Shown piece after piece: positions 1 to 11,279 of a DNA stretch of 64,000 nt (positions are counted from its first letter, which is position 1; each line of letters begins with the position of its first letter). The stretch is from contig JAHLJT010000631.1 in the NCBI GenBank assembly GCA_031308135.1, forward strand, positions 194,980,685-195,044,684. Reading direction: 5' to 3'. The translations under genes and the position numbers were made by a program. The stretch is from Acheta domesticus (lineage: Eukaryota; Arthropoda; Insecta; Orthoptera; Gryllidae). Under the pieces are notes generated by a model. That model saw only the letters and a list, made by a program, of their open reading frames with translations, was not told the origin of the DNA and did no database searches.

Positions 1-1643
1 TGAGTAATTTTAAAGAATTATTTCGGGATGTTACAATTCTAATTAGACACATTCGCCAATATTTTTTGTATTTTCACATATTGTCTTAAATTTGTGATTT
101 CTTTGAAAACAAATGAATTTTCATATAAATTTTCAGTTTTTAATATAAACACTTTGAAAATTTGCCCTACACATTGCGCATATCATTAATACAGAATGCC
201 AGGAAAATTATATAAAAACATGCATCGACAATTAAAATTCCTTGGTTTCATCTCCAAATTATGACTTTATTCAATAATATCAGTTGTAGAGAGAAGAGAT
301 ATTGTGGTATTGAATCTTTTATTTCAAAACTAGACACATTCTTCCAAAATGAGTTAATAATGGAATATGTTTAAAAGGATGTATATCATTTTTCCTCAGT
401 TAAACTCATATATTGAGAATATGTATTACTTTCCAAAAACATAAAATCACAAACAAAAAGATCTATTCGTTTTCCCGAAATTGACAAATCAGGAGCTTGA
501 CTGTTTTCTGAAATAAATATTTCATTAATGATTTTTGTTATTCTAATTAAATAGCTTTACACCCAAGCACTCACGAGACATGACACAAGAATTTGATAGC
601 TGATCAGCAGTGAATGTCACTTGACCATTGAAGATGAATGATAAATAAGAATTATGTTTGGATATTAAAATTTGTTTATGGAAAATTGCTAAATATTAAT
701 TCTTTTATCAATTATGGGCATCATCTGAAAAGTTGTATAGTAAAAGTTGTGAAATTTAATTATTTCTTTATATCTTTGCTGTAATTTTTCTTGGCGTATT
801 TGTTTAATTGTTTACGGCACTATACTTATTACAACTAAATGTATGTTATCCATTCTCTTAAAAAAAGAATATTATGTTCAATGTAAATTAGATATTAGAT
901 GCATAAAACATGAACATACAAAAATCTTTCAAATTTTAGTCAAGTCGGTAAGAAACTCACTACTTTGATATCAAGTTCTTTGACCACTTACAAAGAGAGA
1001 CGAAACATCTTCTGTCAGTATTCTTTATTATATTCCTCTATTATGCAAATGGTTAACGAAATATCCTCTTTAACTTTTATAAACATCTGTAAATATTTCA
1101 CAACGTTATTATGTTAATATACAATTCACTACATGAATTTCTGGCAGTCATCTTCTGTATTTAATGTGTTGATACAAATAGCTAAATTCATTAGAACAAT
1201 ATTTCACGGGGATATTTATTTAAAAAATTAAAGAACATTATGAAAATATCTCTTACTCAAATTTATAACACGATTTATTATTGTCAGAGACGATTTGCAA
1301 ACAAATTGCTTATAAATACCTTCACTTAGTATATCCATACAGCTATAAAACAAATGCAGCCACTTTAACGTTCATTTTATATCAATTACCCCAGTGTGAG
1401 TGATTGTCACAAATTAACGACAAACAAAAGAACTCTTATGCGCCCAGTCAGCGATAAGCTCTCCCCAAAGCCGCCGGCAGTACTGAGTCTCTCAGGCATG
1501 TAATATCTACAGGCAGAGTATCCCACAAATCCATGGAATTGGGCCCTTGTGTGCTAGATCAAACACAATGAGACTCACATCTATTATTATTACTACCTAT
1601 TATTATCCAGTTTCTATTACCTCTATGCATAATAATGCCCCCG

Positions 1644-1654
1644 AGCGCCATCTA
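1644..1654 (-). promoter_or_regulatory. CTCF-like core motif
   Basis: On the minus strand this reads TAGATGGCGCT, which fits the YAGRKGGCRSY core of the CTCF binding consensus shared by insects and vertebrates. The bases 5' of the core fit poorly. A single motif is weak evidence of occupancy. Confidence 0.25.
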
Positions 1655-2010
1655 ACGAATGACATAAAACAGAGGGCAAATCCAGTTTTGCATGAGGGAT
1701 TTAAACTGCTTAATGACCAGTCCTCTTTTTCTCTTTTATTTATGTGACTCGGAAGAGTTGTTTTCATGGAATGATGGAATGTTAAGCGCTCTCCACAAAG
1801 TGAAGATTAAAACTTGCTTGAAATCCGTTTGTTCTGAAAGGGACGGTAGATCATCAAGCTTTTATATGTGTGGCTTTCCTAAACCTGTATTTTGATTGCT
1901 TTTTTCCACGTATATTGATTTTCTCCTCTTATTGTATTTCTCTCGTTCATAATTTGTTTTTTCTGCATTCAATTTGAAAGTGAAATAATTTATTTTACAT
2001 TCGACACATT

Positions 2011-2040
2011 AAACGGCTTCCTTATCAAAGTAAGCCGTTT
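2011..2040. other. Short perfect hairpin
   Basis: AAACGGCTT (2011-2019) is followed 12 bases later by its exact reverse complement AAGCCGTTT (2032-2040). The 9-bp stem sits in AT-rich DNA with no gene beside it. A T-rich run follows, but nothing shows that it acts as a terminator. Confidence 0.4.
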
Positions 2041-2987
2041 TACTTCAAATAAAGTTTAATATGTTTGTTGTGAATTTTTGCATTTTTGAAAAAAAATAGA
2101 TGTGAGGTAGTAAATGTATATTTAGATAATTTTTGCGTTTAATAGCTATATTTTCGGACTTGAACACTTTTTGTAAAGCTATTTTCGTGTATATGCATTC
2201 ATTTCACTTGATGGGAGACATTCAGGTTTACTTTCTTGATATGAAAACACTTGGTATTTTAGTGATATAAATATTATTTTGTTTTAATTGTGTTGATGTG
2301 TATTATGAAATTATGCCGCTGTGAATTCTAATATACATTTAGTTTCCTCAATTTTGGTCTAAATGAAAAGTGGAAATTATAATAATTATTATACCAAGTA
2401 AAAGATAAAATATTATAAAAGGGTTATCTGAATAACATTTGCCTCTTTGTTTCGAGTCAATAAAGTACAAAAGGGACATAATGTGACGTGTGAATCAGCT
2501 GCCATTACCTACGCAGTAGTAGTCGAGTACCTGGGAAATGGCACGGTTGAACGGCGCAATACAACAAACACCAGTCACAAGTAATCCTGACCAATGACGT
2601 TTACACGGGGTTGTGATACTATCTAAATGTACACAATATCGGCTGTCGTGGTCAATGGCGAGTACGTCACAGATTACACAAGCTCAGTCCTATAGACGTA
2701 TCCCAACCCTCCGGGTTTAGCGAATAAGAGCGACGCTGGTAACTGAATGTTTGCATTTGTGTGAAGCGAGTATATTCCAGCGAGCCGCGTTTGCTAATCG
2801 ATTCGGACAGCTTGTTGGATACAGAGACGGACATAGATTCGGGCCGTCGCAAACTTTTAGAATCGTAGGTGGTCGGCATAGAGGGAAGTTGTCTTGAAAT
2901 CAGAATAACAGGAAAGCCTTATTAATATATATTTTTACTGTTTTGTATACATACGTAGTATTACAGGGTATATTTTGCAAATCTAGT

Positions 2988-3078
2988 ACAGAGAAAACTA
3001 TATAATGCTGCGTCAAAAATTACTTTTTGTATAGAAAAGCTTTGGCTCTCTGGTGCCGTAAAATGGGTTTTTTTATTG
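2988..3078 (+). repeat. Fragment of the 0.7-kb hairpin-ended repeat family
   Basis: The stretch from the GAGAAAAC-like start through ATGCTGCGTCAAAA matches the segment just inside the 5' hairpin of the copies at 7747 and 31241. The terminal hairpin itself is missing, so this is a short, decayed fragment. Confidence 0.45.
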
Positions 3079-3541
3079 CGTCAACATATTGTCAATTACT
3101 TTTATATTATGAAGCATAGTCAAAATTTACGAACTATGCTATAGTTGGGTGCCAAATTATTATACTCACGACAGAAAATTCGTAATTTTCATAATAGATC
3201 CAAATATTTTGATTTTTATTATGTGTATAAATTTTAAAACTGTGCATATTTAAACATTTTTGTTATATTTTTGTTGTTCAAACCAATATAATTATTAAAA
3301 TAATGTGTTGGCATCGCTGTGTAACAAATAGTTTGTTATTGTCTGCTGACAGCGCATGGTGTTATATTCAATTCTTGTAGATTCTAAGCATTATTTGGAT
3401 AAAATCTGGTAAGATAATAACTTTTACTGATTATTGCGATTTTGTATTTGAAGTTTATTAACTGCTTAAACATTTTAATACTGTATTACTGTGAAAAGAT
3501 ATTGGATGTTGTACTAACCTCAAACTGATGTGATTCAGAAA
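3079..3541. other. AT-rich flank of the Tc1 remnant
   Basis: This AT-rich DNA should contain the left terminal inverted repeat of the transposon that follows. I could not find a segment here matching the reverse complement of the sequence after 4660, so the left end of the element is not defined. Confidence 0.5.
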
Positions 3542-4753
3542 ATGAGTAAAGCAGTGGACTTGACACCAAGAAAGAAAGAAAGAAAGAAAGAAAGAATTTC
3601 AACATCGTTACAACATTTCAGTTATACCCAAAGTAAAATTGCTTCTTTGGTAGAGTATCTCAGTCCAGTGTGAGAGATATTAACAATAATGTGAAACGAA
3701 ATTTGATTTTGGATAGTTTTCGTAAAGGGAATGTGGTCTAAAACGTATTACATCTCCGAGAAGTGATAGAGAAATTCGTCGTATCGCACTAGAAAATCGT
3801 ACAAAACTTAAAAGGGGTGATACAGGAAAAGCAAGAAAATGACGGGATTAGAGTTTCTGTTCGCACACTTCAGACACAGTTCAAGGAGAAGGGAATTCGT
3901 TGTAGACCACTGAGAAAACCAAAACTGACCCAAAAGATGAAACAGAAAAGACTCAAATGGGCACAAAATCTAAAGCATTGGACTGAACATGAGTGGGACA
4001 AGGATTTAGTTGCTTTTTCTTTGCATATTTTATAACTCTTTTCTCATATTTTTAATATTAATACTTCCACTTTCTCGTGACCAGGTTTGCTTCTCAGACG
4101 AAACCACGATTCAGATACTCGTAGACAAAACTGATTTTTTTCGACGCAGAGACAATGAAAATTACTACGCAGATTGTGTTGTAGAAAGAGTGAAGCATCC
4201 TTTATCCGTTATCATTTGGTCTATAATAAGCATCAACGGTAATGGACGTCTTTACTTTGTTGATGGTATTATGCGCCAAGATCAATACAAACTGGTTTTG
4301 CAAAAGACACTCTTACCGCAAGTGAAAGATTGGTTTCCTGATAATGATTTTATATTTCTACACGACTCTGCTCCGTGTCATAAAGCAAAATCTGTCACGA
4401 AGTTCCTAAATGAGACAAGAATTAAAGTTTTGGATTGGCCTGGCAACTCCCCAGATATGAATCAGATCGAGAACGTGTGAGAAATTTTGAAGTCTGAAAT
4501 TTCTAGAGAAAAGGTGGTTACAAATAAGACAATGTTGGTTAAAAACATAATTAAAGCATAGCATAACACCTCACGCATACAAGAAGTCAGCAAGAAGTGC
4601 ATAGCAAGCACGCCAAGAAGAATTCAGGCTTTATTGAAGGCTAAAGGTGGTTTTAACAAATATTGCCACATTATACTGAAATGTAATAAACAGTTCTTAA
4701 AGAGCAAATTAAAAGTAATTATACTCATTTTATTGTTTATGGGGATTCAATAA
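3542..4753 (+). pseudogene. Tc1/mariner-superfamily transposase, broken (DD34E)
   Basis: This is a decayed cut-and-paste transposase. The frame opens at ATG 3542 (MSKAVDLTP...) with an N-terminal DNA-binding region disturbed by an (AAAG)n run near 3568 and by frameshifts before 3817. The segment REIRRIALENRTKL and the later HTEHEWDK-type segment are typical of Tc1 proteins. The catalytic core is clear: FSDE supplies the first Asp, LHDSAPCHKA the second, and 34 residues separate that Asp from the Glu of NQIENV, the DD34E spacing of Tc1. Two in-frame stops, TGA at 4478-4480 and TAG at 4559-4561, each stand where the family usually has Trp. The C-terminal STPRRIQALLKAKGG block is intact. A 76-bp GT...AG segment (4009-4084) interrupts exon-like halves in frame. 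Terminal repeats were not identified. It cannot encode active enzyme as it stands. Confidence 0.88.
4009..4084 (+). other. Intron-like 76-bp insertion in the transposase frame
   Basis: The segment begins GTTGCT and ends TTTCTCGTGACCAG, with a pyrimidine-rich run before the AG. Removing it joins the codons ending ...DKDL (4006-4008) directly to VCFSDE (4085 onward) in the same frame, phase 0. The 5' site does not fit GTRAGT well. It may be a spliced intron or a small AT-rich insertion that happens to keep frame. Confidence 0.45.
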
Positions 4754-4755
4754 AC

Positions 4756-5604
4756 ATTGAATATACAAATAATTAATCTAACTACTGTGAACGTCAACTA
4801 ATTTGTTTATCCGGAAACTTTTTTTTAAGCAAGCACATTTCATTTTCTTTTTCAGAGTCATCTTGGAAACAAACTCGGCAGACACTCCAGCTCAAAGTAT
4901 CACATTCTGAAAAAATGTCAAAGTTGGAAAGTCATTTCACATTAATGATTAACATAATTGTAAAATAATTCAATTAAGTTGCATCAAATTGGAGGTAAGC
5001 TGTCCAAATGACGTGTAAAGCCATTCAGGATCTATACAACTCTAATTATAATGACCTCACTGAAGAGAAAAATAATCAGCGAAGAAAACCTCGAAGGTAA
5101 TGATGAAGTAACGGAAGCACAACTATGTCCTGCAGCAACTTCATTGTCAAAGCTATTAACAGTATTGTAACCTTCAACAAGCTCTAGCGGAAAAAGCATT
5201 CGAATATGATTTGAACATAGAAATAATTTCGAAATCAATGAAATAAATAGAAACAGCAACTCTTTAATATGTGAATATTAGAACGAGGTGGGTGATGAAA
5301 CAAAAAAATCCAAATCTTATATGCAATCACTATCAACTTTGAAATAAGTTTCAAATATTGTTTTATTTCTTCTCATTGGAATGTTAATTTTGAATTCTGT
5401 ATACAGTAGCGCTTACTCAGTTCTACTGCAATTGTTTGACATTTTTCTTTCTTTTTTAAACAGTTTTTCGATATCGAGGAAACTAACCCAATTTCGTACA
5501 TTAAAAGATAGACTCAATATTAGCGAATTTCACATTCGCAAAGTTTTTTTGTAAACCTAACTCTTACGAATGTTGAGGGATTAATGTATTCACACTTACA
5601 TGTT
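4756..5604. other. AT-rich intergenic DNA, nothing recognised
   Basis: This contains only short open frames, the longest being 75 codons on the minus strand at 5032-5259, a hydrophobic, low-complexity translation without family resemblance. No repeats or promoter-like elements are evident. Confidence 0.6.
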
Positions 5605-5772
5605 ACACTATCGCACATGGCTGGAGGCCAGTCGAGAGCTTAGAGTTTGTCCCAGCTGTGAAATGCCCAGGTGGGCGGAGGCTTGAAGGGGGAATTCCTT
5701 TGCAGAAGGCAACCTGTAGGTCGGCACTGGTTCTCAACAATCAGCCAGAAAGAAACACCGCCAAATCCCAAA
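5605..5772 (+). repeat. 3' half of a tRNA-derived SINE
   Basis: It shares ordered blocks with the better copies at 33.7-34.6 kb: ACATG..GGAGGCCAGTCG, AGCTTAGAG.TTGTCCC, the G-rich GGTGGGCGG block, then GTAGGTCGGC and a CATCCAGCGG-like end. The tRNA-like head is absent. Many substitutions show it is an old copy. Confidence 0.6.
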
Positions 5773-5844
5773 ATGAAACATTCACTTCTCTAAGAGAACA
5801 AATTACCGTAGCGGATGACTTGCCTGGAAACATCCAACAATAAA

Positions 5845-6040
5845 ACAACCAATCGTAGGATCTAAACTGCAGCGCTCGTTCAGTGATCTCGGACGCGTTG
5901 ACCCTTACGCAGCTGCTCGTTGCGTTAGCTGGAGCGGCGGCGTAGCTGTCGTGAAGGCAGTTGCAAGCGCGTTCGGCAGAGCGCGTCGCCGGTGGCACTT
6001 CCGGTGTCGCGTCAGATAAACAAGCACCGAGCGCGGCCGC
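5845..6040. promoter_or_regulatory. CpG-rich patch with CCAAT box, possible promoter
   Basis: GC and CpG density rise sharply after 5850. A CCAAT motif lies at 5849-5853 (AACCAATCG), followed by about 170 bp dense in CG dinucleotides. There is no TATA box and no recognisable exon downstream, because the sequence runs into a minisatellite. The promoter reading is an inference from composition only. Confidence 0.25.
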
Positions 6041-6540
6041 GCTGCCCCGCTCGCCCGCCCACCCAATCACTAACCCACCCTAGCTCACTCACCCACTATC
6101 CTGGCCAACAGGCCTCCCCGACCACCCTCCAACCAGCCCGCCCGCTAATCCGCCCACTAGCCGGCCACCTATCCGCCCGTCCGCCCGTCCGCCCGTCCGC
6201 CCGTTCGCCCGCCCAATCGCCCGCCCAATCGCCCGTCCTTCCGCCTGTCCGCCCGTTCGCCCATCCGCCCGCCTGTCCGCCCGTTCGCCCCTCCGCCAGC
6301 CTGTCCGCCCGTTCGCCCGCTTGCCCCTCTGACCACTTGCCCCTCTGCACGCCAACTCGCCCACCCACCCACCAACTCAACGATCAACCCACCAACTCGC
6401 CCACCCAAACCCTTCCTAACCCGCCTACCTATCTGCCAGTCCGCCCGATCGCAAACAGACCCACCAGCCCGCCCTTCCACCTGCCCACCCCTCAGTCCGC
6501 CCACCAGCCCGCCAAACAGCGCGCCCGCCCGCTCGTTACG
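6040..6540. repeat. C-rich minisatellite (CCGCCCGTC/GTTCGCC type)
   Basis: A 500-bp array of short degenerate C-rich units such as CCGCCCGTC, CGTTCGCC and CCACCAACTCGC. The plus strand is almost G-poor outside CG dinucleotides. All frames lack stops, which explains the overlapping open frames here (up to 240 codons on plus and 111 on minus). I do not regard any of them as a gene. Confidence 0.85.
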
Positions 6541-7450
6541 CGCCGTGGTAATTGGGCCGTGGGCGCGCCGCGTGTTCGCTGCCTCCTGCCCGCGTGTATT
6601 TTGTCGTTTAGGACTTGCACTCTCTCGCTGTGTGCGATGCCTTACTTCGTCTCTTTGTGGTTCACCCTCCTTTACAACAGTAACTCTAGTTCTCGGTCCA
6701 CCGTGTTTTTGTAGCCTCTTGAGATCTTTCCTGTCTCTTACCTACTTTCTTCGAACTGTCTGATAACATAAATTTTTGCTGTGTCTTCAGTGCTGTATCT
6801 CATTTTATATCTTAATTACACTCAATTTATTTTGCTATTATTCCTTCAAAATCATAATGTTTTTTCGCTGTTCTGTTGTCGTCTCCTAGTGAATTCGCCC
6901 TTCATTTCATTGGTTTTGCCGCCGTCTTACTTATTTTTGCAGTTATTGTGTTCTCACCTCTCTGGTCTTCAACAATCATTTCCCTTTCATTTTCATTGCT
7001 CTCCCTAAACCTGTATCTCCACACAGAGACTCTTATCCTCTAACTTATTACCTATTTAAATTTTTTGTAAATATCACATCTGAAAATCTTTGAAATTGTA
7101 TCTTTCGTTCCCAACTTTTCATTTCGATGTTCTGCTTTTGATCAGTAGTGAAAACATCTAATTTACCTGCATGGATTGCCTTTTTCCTTTACTTCCCTTA
7201 ATTCTATTAGTTACAAGCTATTTCTAAGCGACTCTGCCTCTCATTTTTTATATCTCCTTATTCTTCTCTCTCCCTCTTTTTCTCAAAATATTTTTTCCTC
7301 CTTTTTCCTTTTCATGTTTCGTCTTTTTTTCTCATCTTTTAAAATGTTGTGTACCCTGTTTCTCTTATCTTCTCTTTTCCCCTCTTTTTACTGCCTATTT
7401 CTCAGCGTCCTCTTTTTCCTTTCATCTCCGTCCGATTCCTGTTGGCTATT
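6541..7450. other. Pyrimidine-biased DNA, no gene seen
   Basis: The plus strand is strongly pyrimidine-rich (runs of TTTTTCTC, CTCCC and TTTCCTTT), especially 7160-7450. Translations are Leu/Phe/Ser-rich in all frames, as expected from composition. No repeat unit or known protein was found. Confidence 0.55.
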
Positions 7451-7746
7451 AGCCCCTACGTGCAAGCGCGTTTCCATTCCCCGTCCCCTCGGCTGGCGTG
7501 TATTTCGTTGTTAGGGACTCTCGCTTTCTGGACGTCGCGTCGCCCTCTCCCCCCCCCCCGCCCTCTCGTAGCTCTTCGTTAATTGGCTGCGTTGCCGCCC
7601 GACGAGAGAGCGTGCGCGTGGCCCGCGAAGGACGGCGAAGCGGGCGGGGCGATTGGGCACGAAATCGGAAGCATGAACGGAAAATGACAGAAGGAAGGGG
7701 CAGGGTGTATTTAATTACTGTAGTTAGATTCAAATATACTTGAGAT
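7451..7746. other. CpG-rich patch
   Basis: Elevated GC and CpG with a C10 run at 7548-7557, ending just before the hairpin-ended repeat at 7747. It may be a remnant promoter island, but no TATA box, exon or splice site stands out. Confidence 0.35.
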
Positions 7747-8441
7747 CCTATTTTACTTTCTCGCTACGGAGTAGAGAGAAAGTTATGTAATGCTGCGTCA
7801 AAAGCGGCGTATTTTCGGCAGAAATGCTCTTATTACAGGGCCCCGGCAACGAAACAATGGATAAATCCAGTTACTTCATTTAGAAAAAAATCCTCTAACA
7901 CTTGGTATAGCCAAAATCCATGGTCTGTGGGTCCTTAATATAAAAAAATTGAATGACGGCAAAACATTTGTCCGTCTGTGAACAACGCTAGCGGTTAAAC
8001 TGTTCAGTTGATTTTTTCCAAAACTAATACATCCTAACCGATCTGGCTAATGTCACGGCCCCTTAAATTTGAAACCGATATATTAATTTTGGGGAGTACT
8101 TTACATTAAGACCCTGGAACATTTTCCAAATTTTTAAAAACATGGTTCCATCGTTTTTGAATAAATTTTGTTGCTTGATGGTGTGAAGGAAGTTTAAGAG
8201 ACTGGTGCAGATCTCATGTTCTTTGAAAATTGATTTTTCGAAAATTGCTAAAGGTCAACATTTTTTCGGAGTCTTCTTACAACTACAATTATGAAGATAT
8301 ATTTTTCCTTGATGAAAACTGTTCCGTAAAGGTAGATTTTTAAATAAGGTCATGAACAATTTTTCGAAAATGTGACTACATTGCGCGTTATTTTGCGCAA
8401 AAATAGGGGCGAGAAAGTACGTGCTGTTTTAGCACCACTAG
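7747..8441 (+). mobile_element. Hairpin-ended noncoding element, copy A (HINE/Helitron-like?)
   Basis: This is the fullest copy of a family seen again at 30.6 and 31.24 kb. The 5' part has a stem-loop: ACTTTCTCGCTAC (7755-7767) pairs, one mismatch, with GTAGAGAGAAAGT (7771-7783). The 3' part carries the inverted match GCGAGAAAGT (8409-8418), then a small stem GTGCT...AGCAC (8421-8435) and CTAG at 8438-8441. Subterminal inverted repeats plus a 3' hairpin near CTAG resemble the noncoding Helitron-like HINE/DINE elements of insects. The interior has no open frame. The class is an inference; the family itself is directly visible. Confidence 0.6.
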
Positions 8442-9035
8442 TTAATTAAAGTAATCTAGCTGTCAGGGTCCTGGTGCATTCTGAAATGTATAATAAGTGT
8501 GAAAAGTAATTACCAAAGCGAATTACTATGCCACGAGGCATGCATTGACTATGTTGGGTGAAGTCTTAACTGAAGAAGTTACATTTTTCTCCACAGATTT
8601 GTTTTTTTTTTTTACACAATTGAATTCAAATTTTGGACATCGGAGCAAAAGAGGCTGATTTATTATTGAAAACATAGCAGACGACGGGGTCTCGAGGCTA
8701 TGTTAGGCAACGGAATCTTCACTGTAGTGTCCAGCGGCGCGACACTCGATTGCAATCGACAGCGCGACACTCGATTGCTAGAAGACGACATGCGGATCCG
8801 ACCGGCTAGTGTTATTCATGCGTCAAATCGTTCCGCTTTTTTTAAATTTATTTCTTCTCGTTCGACATACTTGTCTTTAGAGGATGTTAAATTATGCAGT
8901 ACATAGTTTTTAACTTTCTGGGAATGGCCATCGATAAGCAGTGGTTTTTATTACTCGGAATAACGTAAACATTGTGCTAAAGTAAATGAAGCGAGGTTGA
9001 AGACTGTTTCAGTTAGATCAATTGACAGTTATGGG
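8442..9035. other. Intergenic DNA with a 25-bp tandem duplication
   Basis: Mostly AT-rich with no gene. At 8737-8753 and 8762-8778 the 17-mer GCGCGACACTCGATTGC is repeated with a 25-bp period inside a CpG-rich patch of about 130 bp. It may be a regulatory remnant or replication slippage; function is unknown. Confidence 0.5.
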
Positions 9036-9400
9036 GGATTACGGTGGTTTGAATCGGTCTTTGGAATACCTGGATTTAATACGTGGATATGCAGCATTGC
9101 AACCCAGGCTGAAGATTAAGGAGCATGGGGAAGTGTGAAGGTTTTGGTAAAAATTTTGGCCTATTTGTGTTATGTGGTCGCTTAATGAAGGCACTTTTAA
9201 TTCTCTGCGAATCTGGGTGTTAGGAATGAACAAGTGGACATTTAAAGTTCTTCTTAAAAATATATTTTGAATGGCTGATAATTTTTGGAGATTGCTAGTC
9301 GCAGCACATTCCCAAACTGGACAAAACGTTTCGCTAAGAACTGTATCGTCATGTTTTCTCCCCCAGTTGAGAATCAGAAGCAAATTTGCTAATGTTATGG
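9036..9400 (-). pseudogene. Jockey-clade LINE, C-terminal reverse-transcriptase remnant
   Basis: The 114-codon minus-strand frame ends at 9039. It matches the extreme C-terminus of jockey-type ORF2: a PVWECAA block, then LQKLSAIQNIFLRRTLN, the NTQIRRELKVPSL motif, the DHI....FYQNLHTSP block and a basic tail (RIKSRYSKDRFKPP). In complete elements this follows the RT thumb. The RT catalytic part, endonuclease and ORF1 are missing, so this is a 5'-truncated or decayed copy. Upstream codons past 9384 no longer align. Confidence 0.78.
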
Positions 9401-10194
9401 TGCAAGAAATTCACATCATTTCGACTGGTAACATAGGATCGATATTTCTAATATCTAATGCATTTTTAAGCAGTCACTGTCGTATTAGAATGCAGATAAA
9501 TTTTAAGTATAAATTCTCTGTAACGTTCTAGAACGAAATTCTATAGAAATAAGTGACCATTAAAAGAGGTTGAAGGTCTATAAATTTAATACTATTTTTC
9601 AAAGGTAATTGAAAGAATATATTCTAAAAAGTCATGATCCCAACTTCATTTAATTTCGGTAAGAAAAAAGTTACAGAAACAGGACAGAACCAATTGTTAA
9701 AAGTTAGAAGAGTTATAAGAAACATATGTGTGAATTAGACGGGAGGTTTATCCATTAGACTTTCGAATTGTTATTTCTCCCAAGGTAGGAAACGGTTGTG
9801 TATAACATTTTCCCATTATTTTTGTTTTATTGTAAATATTGTATATAAGGGTATTTACATATGTATGTATTATTTCAGGAAGTGATCTAAATTTTTTGCC
9901 ATTGTATTTTTCTATTGCTATTGCTATTGTGTGATAGAGCTCATATTTTTCAAGTGTTATTAAGCATTTATTAGTTAGTTACATTTCAATTGTACCTGGT
10001 TTTCTAATTAGTATCGGAAAGACGAACCCGTACCTTGTGTTATGGTAGGAGCAGGCTACCTGCTGTATACAATTTCTAGTGACATCCATTGATGCCACTC
10101 ATTCAGTGGAAATAATCATCTGCTCGTGTCAGTCGATGAGCACGTAGAGAAGTCAGTGACGAAATAACAGAACATAAAAGTCTGATATAAAAGG
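9401..10194. other. AT-rich intergenic DNA, nothing recognised
   Basis: No open frame of note, no repeat and no promoter-like composition were seen. Confidence 0.55.
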
Positions 10195-10410
10195 AAACTG
10201 TTTCTCCTACGTTTCCTTCTCCTTCTTGTCCTTCATTTTCCCATTCTCCTTCTCCTTCTACTGCTCCTTCTTCTCCGTCTTCTTCTTCTCCTTCTAAACC
10301 TTCTTCTTATCCCCGTTCTTTTCCTCCACCTTTTCTTACTTGTCATTGTCTATTTATCTTCCTTCTAATTATTTTTCTCCACCTCCTTTTCTGCCCTTAT
10401 TCTATCTTCT
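10195..10410. repeat. Polypyrimidine (CTCCTT)n-like tract
   Basis: About 200 bp in which the plus strand is nearly all C and T (TCCTTCTCCTTCT-type units), interrupted by single purines. Such homopurine/homopyrimidine DNA can form triplex structures. No coding signal. Confidence 0.75.
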
Positions 10411-10939
10411 CCTCGGAATTTATGTTAATGATGCATGACAATTTCTGGGGCCCTTGCAACACGAAAGTGTATAACGCCTGAGCGTCGAGTCAGGTGTCTA
10501 ATAAAACAGTTGGTCTTTATTAGATTTTCTTATTAGATTTACCAGCTGCACGTTTATTGCAAGCCATGACGATAGCAGATTAATTGCAATTTCAGGAGTG
10601 CACATGAATGTACATGGGATTTAAAGAAGGATTTCAATTGGTAAGTTAAACTTTGCCAGATGAGGTGGCAGAAAAATAGTAATCTTCACTGGCATATTTG
10701 TCTTGTGTTTATTTATGAAGGCTACGAGTCAGAAACAAGATGAGGCACACTTCGACACAAAGTACCAATACAAACAATCAGTTTATAATTTACATTATAG
10801 AGTGTAGTTGATTTCAAAGTTAACAATGCTTACGCATGCATTATGTTATTCATGCAACGGGTCTTCTCTGGTTTATATCCATTTGTTCAAAGTACAACCA
10901 GTTAGTTAGCTTTGCAACTACTCCCTAGTAAGCAATCCA
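10411..10939. other. Intergenic DNA, nothing recognised
   Basis: Ordinary mixed sequence without a long open frame, repeat or recognisable motif. Confidence 0.5.
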
Positions 10940-11240
10940 CGAAACGTTATACTTGATACACAAGATTGTTCACAAAACGCGAAGAGACATTTCATTTCTA
11001 GCAAACGTAGAGATTTCCGAGACATTCGTTTCTCGTTTTCTCCGAGCGGTAGCGCCGGCTGCTCGGGCGACGCAGGGCGAGAGGTCTTCTAAGAGCGAAA
11101 AGTGTTGGCCGGAGCAGGGGGCACGCACCATTAAGCGCCCTCCCCGCAGAACAAGCTGCTTCCTTTTTCTCTGACCCTCCAAACTCCGGCCCGGCATGGC
11201 CAGCCGGCCCCCGCCGCACCTCAGACCACCCCTTTGCTCC
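10940..11240. other. CpG-rich patch beside a minisatellite
   Basis: GC and CpG rise abruptly from about 10990. The overlapping short frames (73-85 codons, both strands) carry no family signature. It could be a promoter island, but no core promoter element is visible, and it merges into the C-rich minisatellite downstream. Confidence 0.3.
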
Positions 11241-11279
11241 AGCCTTCCCCGCCACGCTCCGCTCCGCTTCTCCCCGCCC

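Larger units (their letters stand above)
1..2984. other. AT-rich intergenic DNA, no gene seen
   Basis: About 3 kb of AT-rich sequence with only short, low-complexity open frames and no recognisable protein. It is more GC-balanced around 1440-1700 and 2480-2880, but I see no promoter or splice structure there. Small structures inside it (a 9-bp hairpin and a CTCF-like motif) are listed separately. Confidence 0.7.

Noticed and set aside
3150..4740. Terminal inverted repeats of the Tc1 remnant
   Set aside because: TATTATACTCAC near 3157 and AATTATACTCAT near 4719 look alike but are in direct, not inverted, orientation.
5992..6714. 240-codon Pro/Arg-rich plus frame
   Set aside because: Open only because the C-rich minisatellite lacks stop codons; several overlapping frames on minus are equally open.
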